Source: Candidatus Auribacterota bacterium
Lineage (GTDB): Bacteria > Auribacterota > Tritonobacteria > UBA1439
Reading direction: 5' to 3'
Assembly (NCBI GenBank): GCA_026392015.1
Contig: JAPLCW010000119.1
Span: 1 to 58,673 of the forward strand
Length of the DNA: 58,673 nucleotides
Made by a program: the position numbers and the translations under genes
The notes under the pieces: generated by a model
Database searches by the model: none
What the model was told of the DNA's origin: nothing
The model's input: only the letters and a program-made list of their open reading frames with translations
In this document: piece by piece, positions 44,390-52,128 of the stretch
How positions within the stretch are numbered: the first letter of the stretch is position 1
Layout of the letters: every line of letters starts with the position of its first letter

Positions 44390-45949
44390 ATGAAAGTTAG
44401 ATTCATGCTAATGATACACGGTCGTTACATTGACCTCCGAATCCGACGTCCCCATCGAATGGTCATCATTGTGTGCCTCCTCTGCGTGGCGGCCTTCGTT
44501 GCACGCTGGGCACTCTTGGCTGGGTGTTCTCCAATCATTTCACCGGATTCTGTCGGGTATGAAAATGCCATGAAGAAAGGCATTTTGCAGAACCCGTTTT
44601 TTAAAGGTCGGCCGAGAGGATATCCTCTGGTTATGGAGGCGCTGGGAGAAAGCAGGACGCGCGTAGTTTTATTTCAACGGCTATTGTCCGGCATTTCCTG
44701 GATTTCGATCTCCATTGCGTGTGCCTATCGGCTCCGCACTAAGGCGTTGAAGTGGATCGCGGCTATAGCTATATTTATGTTTGGGTGCACTCCATTAATT
44801 ACTTGTTGGGACGCTATGATAATGACCGAGAGTATGACAATTTCGTTATTTCTTATTATTGTCACGATTGTACTTTGCTGGGATGATGTACAGAAGAGTC
44901 TGGTCGGTGTGACTGCCCTCGTCCTCGTCTTGTTCTATTTTTCAATTCTGCGCGATGCGAATGCATACCTTCTCCCAATAGTAGCTTTGTATGTACTACT
45001 AGTGGAGTTCTTTGCATGGCGGAAGGGTGGCACGTCACATGAATGGAAAACAAACCCATGGCGGGTAGCCATCAGGCTGTTGCTGATATCTTTGATTCCC
45101 GCGGCCTTGCTGTTCTTGAATTATGAAGCTAAAATCTCTAAGCGTTGGGAAGCGGCTTTAAGTAATTCGCTGAACTTGCTGGTGTTTAGGGGCACAATCC
45201 CGTATGAAAAAATCTGGATAATTGACTCAAGGAATTTGCAGGAATTTGTCGGAACGGGTCAGGATAAGGATATCCCACAAGACGAAGGCAACCTGATGTA
45301 TCTTGTGAATCATTACGGCATGCCGCTCGACGAAGCCAAATTGCATATAGGGCATGTTGCATGGGACCAGATTGAGAAGCCGACCCCGGCGTATGATGCA
45401 TGGATTGTTAACAAAGGCTACGACGCATATTCTGCTTTTCTCCTATCCCATCCGAAGTGGGTTCTGAGCAACTACGCGCGTTGCGGAAATCTTTACTCTT
45501 TTGATAGTCGATTGATAATGCAGCATTGGAAAAACTGGAAGAGTGATTTCAAGGACACTGGAAATGAAACACTTATGATTGTGGAGCGTTTCTATTTTAA
45601 CACGTTCGGTTTGTTGGCGCACCTTAGATTCTCATACCTGATAATGATACCCATTTCGCTTGCTCTGTTTATCTGGTGGATCATGCTCCAGAGGGCTGAG
45701 AACTCATCAATCGCCTTTCGCAGCCTTGTCGCGACGATTGCTGTTCTGTTCTGCTTTGCCTACGTTATTGGATTTATTGCATGGTTTGGAGACGGCTACT
45801 ACCAAAGCATGTGGCGCCATGCAATCGTTGGCATGGTCGCGTATTACATCGCCATAATCATGTTAACGCTCGCGATCGCGGATATTCTGGTAAGGCGGCA
45901 GTCGAAAGAAGGGATACCGCACGCGGCAGGTTGTCCTGTCAACCCCTGA
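44390..45949 (+). CDS. Polytopic membrane protein, possible GT-C glycosyltransferase
   Basis: A 519-residue protein with about ten membrane helices. I do not recognise a family with certainty. The first extracytoplasmic loop contains CSPIISPDSVGYENA, with an Asp where GT-C glycosyltransferases have theirs, and the second a TESMTISLF segment after a helix (WDAMIMTES), so a lipid-linked sugar transferase is a reasonable guess. A large soluble loop (about 280-400) lies before the last four helices. Base composition is lower in GC than in the neighbours, and its promoter region was replaced by a repeat element, both consistent with acquisition. The radical SAM gene follows after 29 bases. Confidence 0.5.
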   Translation: MKVRFMLMIHGRYIDLRIRRPHRMVIIVCLLCVAAFVARWALLAGCSPIISPDSVGYENAMKKGILQNPFFKGRPRGYPLVMEALGESRTRVVLFQRLLSGISWISISIACAYRLRTKALKWIAAIAIFMFGCTPLITCWDAMIMTESMTISLFLIIVTIVLCWDDVQKSLVGVTALVLVLFYFSILRDANAYLLPIVALYVLLVEFFAWRKGGTSHEWKTNPWRVAIRLLLISLIPAALLFLNYEAKISKRWEAALSNSLNLLVFRGTIPYEKIWIIDSRNLQEFVGTGQDKDIPQDEGNLMYLVNHYGMPLDEAKLHIGHVAWDQIEKPTPAYDAWIVNKGYDAYSAFLLSHPKWVLSNYARCGNLYSFDSRLIMQHWKNWKSDFKDTGNETLMIVERFYFNTFGLLAHLRFSYLIMIPISLALFIWWIMLQRAENSSIAFRSLVATIAVLFCFAYVIGFIAWFGDGYYQSMWRHAIVGMVAYYIAIIMLTLAIADILVRRQSKEGIPHAAGCPVNP

Positions 45950-45978
45950 GCAGAAGAGGGAGGAAGAGATCATTGGCC

Positions 45979-46992
45979 ATGAAAGAAGCAATGCTATGGA
46001 AAAAGGCCGAGAATAGCGCGGTGGACTGTTTCCTCTGCGAGTTCAGGTGCCATATTGCGGAGGGGAAGAGGGGCCTTTGCTGCGTGAGAGAGAATAAAGG
46101 AGGGACCCTCTACAGCCTCGTCTATGAGAGGGCGATCTCGACGGCGGTGGACCCGATCGAGAAGAAACCGTTCTTCCACTTCCTTCCGGGGAGCAGTTCG
46201 TTTTCCGTTGCGACCGTCGGATGCAACTTTCGCTGTCTGCATTGCCAGAACGCGAGCATCTCCCAGCTCCCGCGGGACCACCGCGGCATGATTGAGGGAG
46301 AAGAGCTGAAGTGCGAAACCGTGGTGGATCTCGCCGAGCGGTACGGTTGCCCGAGCATTTCCTATACCTACACAGAGCCCACTGTCTTCCTCGAGTACGC
46401 GCACGACACGGCGAAAATTGCGCGGAAGCGAGGGATAAGGAACAATTTTGTCACCAACGGCTATATGACCGTCGAGGCGCTGGAGTTGATCAGGCCGTAT
46501 CTCGACGCGGCGAATGTGGACCTCAAGGGGTTCGACGAGCAGCGCCACCGGAAGCTGACGGGCGCGAGCGTGGAGCCCGTGAAGAGGAATATCCGGCTGA
46601 TGCGGGAGATGGGGATATGGGTGGAGGTGACCACGCTTGTCATACCCACGGTAAACGACTCGGATGCCGAGCTCGGTGCAATCGCTGAATTCCTCTCCAC
46701 GGCGGACAAGGGGATCCCGTGGCACGTGAGCGCCTTCCACCCGATGTACAAGATGACGGAACTGCCGCGCACCCCCCTCGCCACAATACAGAGGGCGTGC
46801 AGGATAGGGAAGGCGGCGGGGCTTCGCTACGTGTATGGCGGGAATGTGCCCGGCGAGGAAGACGAAAACACGCTCTGCTGGCAGTGCGGGAATATGCTCA
46901 TCAGGCGTTGGGGTTTCCGGGTGCGGGAGAATGCTCTTTCGAAGAGCGCCTGTCCTAAATGTGGGGCTGAGATCGATGGGGTCTTCGTGTAG
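45979..46992 (+). CDS. amrS: AmmeMemoRadiSam-system radical SAM enzyme
   Basis: A 337-residue radical SAM protein. The cluster motif is GCNFRCLHCQN (C82, C86, C89), and before it lies a Cys-rich head CFLCEFRCHIAEGKRGLCCV typical of the AmrS/PflA-related group. YTYTEPTVFLEY, NNFVTNGYMT and NVDLKGFDEQ are in order, and a C-terminal zinc-ribbon-like pair (CWQCGN, CPKCGA) ends the protein. Partners of the system (Memo-like and AMMECR1-like proteins) are not in the window. The ATG at 45979 is chosen; an in-frame TTG two codons earlier is also possible. Substrate is unknown. Confidence 0.88.
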   Translation: MKEAMLWKKAENSAVDCFLCEFRCHIAEGKRGLCCVRENKGGTLYSLVYERAISTAVDPIEKKPFFHFLPGSSSFSVATVGCNFRCLHCQNASISQLPRDHRGMIEGEELKCETVVDLAERYGCPSISYTYTEPTVFLEYAHDTAKIARKRGIRNNFVTNGYMTVEALELIRPYLDAANVDLKGFDEQRHRKLTGASVEPVKRNIRLMREMGIWVEVTTLVIPTVNDSDAELGAIAEFLSTADKGIPWHVSAFHPMYKMTELPRTPLATIQRACRIGKAAGLRYVYGGNVPGEEDENTLCWQCGNMLIRRWGFRVRENALSKSACPKCGAEIDGVFV

Positions 46993-47019
46993 AAAATGTT
47001 CGACCAGATCCCATCCTTT

Positions 47020-47121
47020 ATCTGTGTGCATCCGCAGTTATCTGTGTGCATCTGTGATGCTCGTTAAAGTTTTAATGTGCATCACAGATAAACACAGATT
47101 TAACACCGATACACACAGATA
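47020..47121. repeat. Dyad array, CTGTGTGCATC words
   Basis: TCTGTGTGCATCCGCAGTTA and TCTGTGTGCATCTGTGATGC on the left; GCATCACAGATAAACACAGA and GATACACACAGATAGG on the right. It fills the gap between the radical SAM and Mth938-like genes. Confidence 0.7.
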
Positions 47122-47156
47122 GGTTAGGTTGCGGCAGGAGGCCTCAATAGGGATAT

Positions 47157-47498
47157 ATGAAGATCGGCAGCTACAGCTTTGGAAGGATTGTCATCGAGGG
47201 GATGGAGTACACCGGCGATGTCATTGTATTCCATGACCGCGTGAAGCCGCATTGGTGGCGCAAAGAGGGACATAGTCTTCACAGGGAAGATATCGAGGAG
47301 ATTATCTCGCTCCACCCTTCCACTCTCATCATCGGCCGCGGCGCGATGGGAGTTTTGCGCATCCCCGAGGAAATCCGGTCGCTATTGAAAGATCTCAAGA
47401 TCCAGCTTGTTGACCTGAGGACAGCCGCCGCATGCAAGGAGTACAACACGCATGGGGACGACCCGCGCGTCGTCGGCGCATTCCACCTCACATGTTAA
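47157..47498 (+). CDS. Mth938-like (DUF498/NDUFAF3-type) protein
   Basis: A 113-residue single-domain protein. MKIGSYSFGRIVIEGMEYTGDVIVF-type opening strands, then LIIGRGAMGVLRIPEE and the C-terminal VDLRTAAACKEYNTHGDDPRVVGAFHLTC match the Mth938 family, whose eukaryotic member NDUFAF3 helps assemble complex I. In bacteria the function is unknown. Being next to the AmrS-type radical SAM gene is a context hint only. A repeat array begins 3 bases after its stop codon. Confidence 0.82.
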   Translation: MKIGSYSFGRIVIEGMEYTGDVIVFHDRVKPHWWRKEGHSLHREDIEEIISLHPSTLIIGRGAMGVLRIPEEIRSLLKDLKIQLVDLRTAAACKEYNTHGDDPRVVGAFHLTC

Positions 47499-47501
47499 TT
47501 C

Positions 47502-47585
47502 AGGATTAAGCTCTAAGGATTAAGCACTACAACTTCAAAGGGGATGGTGTTTTGCTTAGTGCTTACCGCTTAATCCTTAGTCCTG
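47502..47585. repeat. GGATTAAGC dyad array, second copy
   Basis: AGGATTAAGCTCTAAGGATT and AAGCAC on the left, GCTTAGTGCTTACCGCTTAA and TCCTTAGTCCTGG on the right. It lies between two convergent genes and repeats the words of 42114-42166. Confidence 0.7.
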
Positions 47586-47588
47586 GGA

Positions 47589-48122
47589 TTACCCTTGGAA
47601 CGGCTTGAGCATTTTGTTGATCTGGCGGAGGGCGAATCGATGGTCGTTCTCCTGCAATCCCGCCACGCAGTCTTCTGGCACCTCGACCTGAAATCCGCGC
47701 ATGAGCGCATCCACCGCGGTGTAGAGGATGCAGATCTCGGTGACAACCCCCGTGAGAACGATCTTCCGGGTGCCCAGCTTCTTGAGGAGCTTTTCCAGTT
47801 TTGAGCGGTAGAACGCCGAGTAGGTTGTTTTGTCGACGATATAGTCCCGGCTGCGGGGCTTCAGTTCGGAAATGATCTCCGACCCGGGAGCGCCGTTCAC
47901 CGCGTGCTTCGGCCACACATTAAACTCGGGATCGTCCTTCCGGTGCTTGTCGCACACATAGATGATCGGCACCTGTTCGCGTGTAGCGCGCGCAATCCTC
48001 TTCTTGATATTCGATATGATCCTGCGCGCCCGAGGGACCTCGAGAGGGGACCCTTTAAGGACAAAGTCATCGAGCATATCAATGACGAGCAGCGCGTTGG
48101 TGCTCTTGATTCTTTTCGGCAT
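47589..48122 (-). CDS. pncA: Nicotinamidase / isochorismatase-family hydrolase
   Basis: A 177-residue cysteine hydrolase. The catalytic triad is visible: D15 in NALLVIDMLDDF, K98 in IVDKTTYSAF and C131 in TGVVTEICILYTA, the last with the cis-peptide V-V-T. Metal-binding His-type residues fall in CDKHRKDDPEF and the VWPKHAVNGAPG block. Downstream of pncB on the same strand, which supports nicotinamide deamidation to nicotinate for NAD salvage. The ATG at 48122 is preferred over a TTG two codons earlier. Confidence 0.85.
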   Translation of the reverse strand: MPKRIKSTNALLVIDMLDDFVLKGSPLEVPRARRIISNIKKRIARATREQVPIIYVCDKHRKDDPEFNVWPKHAVNGAPGSEIISELKPRSRDYIVDKTTYSAFYRSKLEKLLKKLGTRKIVLTGVVTEICILYTAVDALMRGFQVEVPEDCVAGLQENDHRFALRQINKMLKPFQG

Positions 48123-48180
48123 CTCCAACCCTTATGTTGTTATCAGTGATAGCAAGAAAATCTTTGAGAGGCAAGAAAAA

Positions 48181-49359
48181 TTACAGCTCCACGCGCCTGA
48201 GTTCGCGCAGCGTATGTGCGCGGATCTGTGTCACGGAGGGGATCTTCACGCCGGCACGGCCCTGTGAGATAAACCTCTTATGAATATTCTTCATCACGCC
48301 GCCGCAGGCGCAGCGGCTGAGTGTGACGTGGAGGGGGGCGTTGCGTCGGGAGAAGCACTGGGGGCAGCGCACGAGCTTTTTCGCCCCCGCCTCCTTGCCT
48401 CGCTTCGCGATCTGGCTCCCCTCGATCTCGACGATGTCGAGAGAGAAGTCAACCACGGGTGCATTCGAGATCCTTGTTCCGACTCCGTAGCCGTCCGCCC
48501 ATGGGTTCAGGGAGGTGATCTGTCCCTCATCCAGCCCGCCGCTCACATAAATTCTTACGTGCTTAAATCCGTTCAGGTCGAGTTCCCATCGCATCTCGCT
48601 GAGTATCGCCCTCAGGTCTCCACGCCTCGATTTCGGCGTATCGACCCGCACGCCATAGAGCTCTTTGCCGAGAGCGCGGGCCACCCTGAGAGCCTCAAAC
48701 TTCTCGTCGCCAAGTGTATCAATGAGCGACACACACTTTACCTTCTTTCCTATCACCTCGCGGAACGCCCTGGTCGCTGTGACGGTGTCACCCAGGAGAA
48801 GGATGAGGGCGTGTGGCATCGTTCCGGAGGGTCCGAGCCCGAGCATCTCCGCCGATGCGACCACAGATATCCCGTCCGCTCCCCCGATGCACGCGTTCCG
48901 GTCGATCATGGGCGCGAGGCAAGGGTGCATGCGGCGAGCACCGAAGCTGAGGAGCTCCCTGTTTCCCGCCGCCTTCCGGCATCGCGCGGCGGCAGTGGCG
49001 ATTCCCGAGGCCTGGCAGAGGAATCCCAGGAGGGGTGTCTCGTAGACGCAGAAGTCGGCGTAGCGCCCGGCGATCGAAAGGACAACATCTCCCGCACCGA
49101 AGATTGTCCCCTCATCCAAGGCGTCCAGTGTGATATTGAGCCGCAGTCGATCGAACATGGAGAGGACGTACTCGAGTCCGGCGAACACCGCCCATGGGTG
49201 ATTCAGGGGAAGCTCTTTTGCGCGAACCTCAGCGACAACGCGGCTGTCGATACCGCGCTTTTTCAAAATGCGCAGGGTGCGCTCGAAGTAGATGTCTGTT
49301 GTTTTGCCCGTCAGAACATCGTCCGCGGAGGCAATGTGAAAAGCATTTATGTCTCTCAT
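48181..49359 (-). CDS. pncB: Nicotinate phosphoribosyltransferase
   Basis: A 392-residue enzyme of the archaeal/Thermotoga-like type converting nicotinate and PRPP to nicotinate mononucleotide. SFGARRMHPCLAPMIDRNAC holds the catalytic loop and DTLGDEKFEAL, GVRVDTPKSRRGDL, IYVSGGLDEGQI and GYGVGTRISNAP are typical active-site blocks. A zinc-ribbon tail (CPQC...CACG) follows near residues 335-360. GGGGGGA precedes the ATG. It sits between the propeller gene and pncA, so the NAD salvage pair is intact. Confidence 0.92.
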   Translation of the reverse strand: MRDINAFHIASADDVLTGKTTDIYFERTLRILKKRGIDSRVVAEVRAKELPLNHPWAVFAGLEYVLSMFDRLRLNITLDALDEGTIFGAGDVVLSIAGRYADFCVYETPLLGFLCQASGIATAAARCRKAAGNRELLSFGARRMHPCLAPMIDRNACIGGADGISVVASAEMLGLGPSGTMPHALILLLGDTVTATRAFREVIGKKVKCVSLIDTLGDEKFEALRVARALGKELYGVRVDTPKSRRGDLRAILSEMRWELDLNGFKHVRIYVSGGLDEGQITSLNPWADGYGVGTRISNAPVVDFSLDIVEIEGSQIAKRGKEAGAKKLVRCPQCFSRRNAPLHVTLSRCACGGVMKNIHKRFISQGRAGVKIPSVTQIRAHTLRELRRVEL

Positions 49360-49407
49360 GTTTCCCCCCGGGCTATGCCGCTATGGAGCGCGCGCGGCGG
49401 CCGCGGA

Positions 49408-51150
49408 TCAGTGCAGGGTGAGAGTATCCGAAACCTCGCTGGAGTTGTCAGGGATCTGTCCATTGTCCCTTCTCACAAACACGGCAATGAACGCCCAACG
49501 CCCCGCCGAACTCTTCGGCATTTTGAACACCAGGGTGCCGTGGTCTCCGGTGCCGTTGATTGGCAGCACGACCTTTGAGAAGGTGGGGCGAAGTCGGGAC
49601 GCGTTAAAAGGCGAGGTGGCAAACTGTGAATTAAAAAGGAAGAGAGTGTTTGATCCCGACGTGATCTCGTCGACCGGTCTCTTCCCCTCCGCCACAGGGT
49701 TTATCCGGGCGCCGAGATAAACGTCCACCGGAACATTCCTGAGCTTATAGATGTCGAGCCCCTCACGGACATCCCATTCCAGGACAATGAAGTTATTCGG
49801 GAAAAATTCGTTCCCGCCGATCTGGTTCGGCAGGACATCGAGCTCGATGTAATTTACCGCGGGGGTTGAGGTGGGAGAGGGGGTGGGGGTGGGTGTCGCG
49901 GCGGAATTGACGCCGTACACCGCGTGATCGTTTGATCCGAAGTAGACTTTTTCATCCGCGCTCACCGCGGGTGAGGATTTTACCCGGTGCCCCGTCGCCA
50001 TGCTCCAGAGAAGCGAGCCTTCCGAGGTGAGGATGTACATGGCATGGTCATCAGAACCCACGTGCACCCTCCCGCGGCTGTCCAACGCCGGAGAAGAGAA
50101 TATGTTGTCCCCCGACGAGAAACTCCACAAGAGGGTACCCAAGGGGCCAATCGAATAGATATTCTTGTCGTCGGAGCCCACATAGATGGTTCCGCTGCCA
50201 TCAATCGCGGGTGAGGAGTGCACCTCGTCGCCGGTAAAAAAGGTCCAGTAGAGAGAGCCGTTGGCATTGAGCGCATAGAGCGCGTAGTTGTCGGACCCTA
50301 CAAAGATTCTCCCTTGAGAGTTCATGGCGGGGGAGGAGTCCACATCATTGCCGCCGATTGTGTAACTCCATTGGAAGGAACCAACTAAGTTCAGGCAATA
50401 GAGCGCGCCAATCTGTGAGCTGAAACAGACCTGTCCGCTGGTACCGATGGCCGGCGATGATGCAATCGAGCCCCCCGACGCATAACTCCACAGGAGCGTT
50501 CCCGTGGAGTTGAGCGCGTACGCGTTGGCGTCGTCGGAACCGAAAAAGAGGGCATCCGCATTATTAGCCAGGGGCGGGGAGTGGATCGCATTCCCCGTTG
50601 TGAAGCTCCACTGGAGGGTCCCCTCGTTGGTGAAGGCGTACATAGAGGCGTCCTGAGAGCCGATACGCACTCCCCCCGTATGCGTGATAGCCGGAGAGGA
50701 AGAGATTGAGGCTCCTGTTCTATAGGACCAGACGAGCGACCCGCCCGAGTCCATGGCATAGGCTCCCCCATCATCCGAACCTACATAGAGGGAACCGGCG
50801 GAATCGATCGCGGGAGAGGAAAATACAGGCGCGCCGGTTATGTAGGACCAGAAAAATTGAGGAAGGAGCGGGCCGCCGTACGGGCTCCTGCCGGAATGCG
50901 ATGTGTCATGGCGAAACATGGGCCAGGGGATCGGCGTGGGGGTGGGGGTTGGTGTGGTAGTCGGAGTGCGCGTCGGTGTGGCGGTGGGCGTCCTCGTCGG
51001 CGTGGTGGTGGGCGTCCGTGTGATGATCGGGGTATCCGTGGGAGTGGCGGTGGGAGTTTCTGTCGGTGTTTGTGCTGCAACCGGGACAGAATGGGATGTC
51101 GTGAACCATACGATGCCTATCATGAGAGAAAGACAGAACCATTTAGACAT
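49408..51150 (-). CDS. Secreted eight-bladed propeller protein
   Basis: A 580-residue exported protein; the ATG at 51150 follows AAGGAGGAG. Signal peptide MSKWFCLSLMIGIVWFTTSH, then a Thr-Pro linker at the very N-terminus (TPTETPTATP...), unlike its paralogues, which carry it further in. Eight WSY-type repeats follow the WPMFRHDTSHSGRSP opening. A second short linker leads to a C-terminal module (NYIELDVLPNQIGGN...) that aligns with the end of the dockerin protein at 21311: EITSGSNTLFLF and KVVLPINGTGDHGTL match EITTSRSLYLF and KVIFPLNGGKTSGNV. It lies in a minus-strand run between the diadenylate cyclase and pncB genes, 48-50 bases from each. Confidence 0.82.
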   Translation of the reverse strand: MSKWFCLSLMIGIVWFTTSHSVPVAAQTPTETPTATPTDTPIITRTPTTTPTRTPTATPTRTPTTTPTPTPTPIPWPMFRHDTSHSGRSPYGGPLLPQFFWSYITGAPVFSSPAIDSAGSLYVGSDDGGAYAMDSGGSLVWSYRTGASISSSPAITHTGGVRIGSQDASMYAFTNEGTLQWSFTTGNAIHSPPLANNADALFFGSDDANAYALNSTGTLLWSYASGGSIASSPAIGTSGQVCFSSQIGALYCLNLVGSFQWSYTIGGNDVDSSPAMNSQGRIFVGSDNYALYALNANGSLYWTFFTGDEVHSSPAIDGSGTIYVGSDDKNIYSIGPLGTLLWSFSSGDNIFSSPALDSRGRVHVGSDDHAMYILTSEGSLLWSMATGHRVKSSPAVSADEKVYFGSNDHAVYGVNSAATPTPTPSPTSTPAVNYIELDVLPNQIGGNEFFPNNFIVLEWDVREGLDIYKLRNVPVDVYLGARINPVAEGKRPVDEITSGSNTLFLFNSQFATSPFNASRLRPTFSKVVLPINGTGDHGTLVFKMPKSSAGRWAFIAVFVRRDNGQIPDNSSEVSDTLTLH

Positions 51151-51200
51151 GATCTCCTCCTTCGATGATTTTGAATAGTAGCAAATGGTTGCGGATGATG

Positions 51201-52112
51201 TCATGTGCCGGGATTCTTCTCAATGCAGGTGAGCACCTGTCCCCCCTTGAAGATGTAGATGTCCCCCGTTGACTGTGAGACGGTGATCGCGACGGCATTG
51301 GTGGCGGCGGTGATGGCGGCGGCGCTGTAGTGCCGTGCGCCGAGGCCCTGGGGGAGTGAGGTGGGAACCATCTTCGCCGAGATGTACGCCCCCGCGGTTT
51401 CGACGACGCCGTTCGCTTTGATGATGAATGCGCCGTCGAGCTGGGCGAGTTCCTTGATTGTCTCCTGCACCTCGGAATTGAGTATCTGTCTGCTCTCTTC
51501 CGCGTGCCCCTTGAACGGATTGATGATCATCTGCTCCACATGCTTCAGCACCTCCCGGGTGTCCCCGAGGACGAAGGTGGTGCCGACCGGATGCCCCTCC
51601 CGGCCCTCATGCGCGATGCCTATGGCGATCCGGATGAGCTGATCGAACACGGTGTGGTCCACCTCGGTGGTGAAATCGAGCATTTCGGGAGAAGCCAGCA
51701 GGGAGAATTCGCGTCCCACATCTATGACCGCTATTACGTCGAGGCGCTCGCGGCCGCGCTCTCCGGTGAGGAATACGATTCTGTCTTTCGGGTGGATGAT
51801 TTTGCTCGAGACAGCCATGATGATGCTGACGGTGATCTGTCCGATGCGGGAGAGGGGCATCGCGGGGAGCTGCAGGGAATGGTCTGAGAATGCACTTCCC
51901 CTGGCCGCGACCTCCGGGCTGGAGGAGACCACGACAATTTTGAACCCTCTTCCCTTGCCTTTTAGCATGTCGAAATTGATGGGTACGTCCGCATAGACGA
52001 AGAGGGCGTGCGCGCACGTTTTCTTGGCGATGGCCAGGGCCGATTTCATCAGCGCGGCGGTCACCGTGGACGGTTTTACCTTTTTCTTCTCTGTGGAAGT
52101 TTTTGCGGCCAT
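51201..52112 (-). CDS. DisA_N-type diadenylate cyclase (archaeal DacZ-like)
   Basis: A 303-residue cytosolic protein. The C-terminal third is a DAC domain: LDGAFIIKANGVVETAGAYI holds the D-G-A motif and GLGARHYSAAAITAATNAVA the R-H-x motif, here RHY where DisA and CdaA usually have RHR; SQSTGDIYIFKGG ends the fold. The N-terminal 190 residues are a Rossmann-like domain (ALFVYADVPINF, IVFLTGERGRERLDVIAVI), as in archaeal DacZ-type cyclases. It would make c-di-AMP from ATP. AGGAGGT lies upstream of the ATG. dnaJ precedes it by 16 bases, so the two are probably one transcript. Confidence 0.82.
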   Translation of the reverse strand: MAAKTSTEKKKVKPSTVTAALMKSALAIAKKTCAHALFVYADVPINFDMLKGKGRGFKIVVVSSSPEVAARGSAFSDHSLQLPAMPLSRIGQITVSIIMAVSSKIIHPKDRIVFLTGERGRERLDVIAVIDVGREFSLLASPEMLDFTTEVDHTVFDQLIRIAIGIAHEGREGHPVGTTFVLGDTREVLKHVEQMIINPFKGHAEESRQILNSEVQETIKELAQLDGAFIIKANGVVETAGAYISAKMVPTSLPQGLGARHYSAAAITAATNAVAITVSQSTGDIYIFKGGQVLTCIEKNPGT

Positions 52113-52128
52113 AGGTGTATATACCTCC

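Noticed and set aside
45781..45978. Upstream extension of the AmrS-type radical SAM frame
   Set aside because: It lies within the preceding membrane-protein gene in another frame; the Cys-rich head that starts the family begins just after the ATG at 45979.
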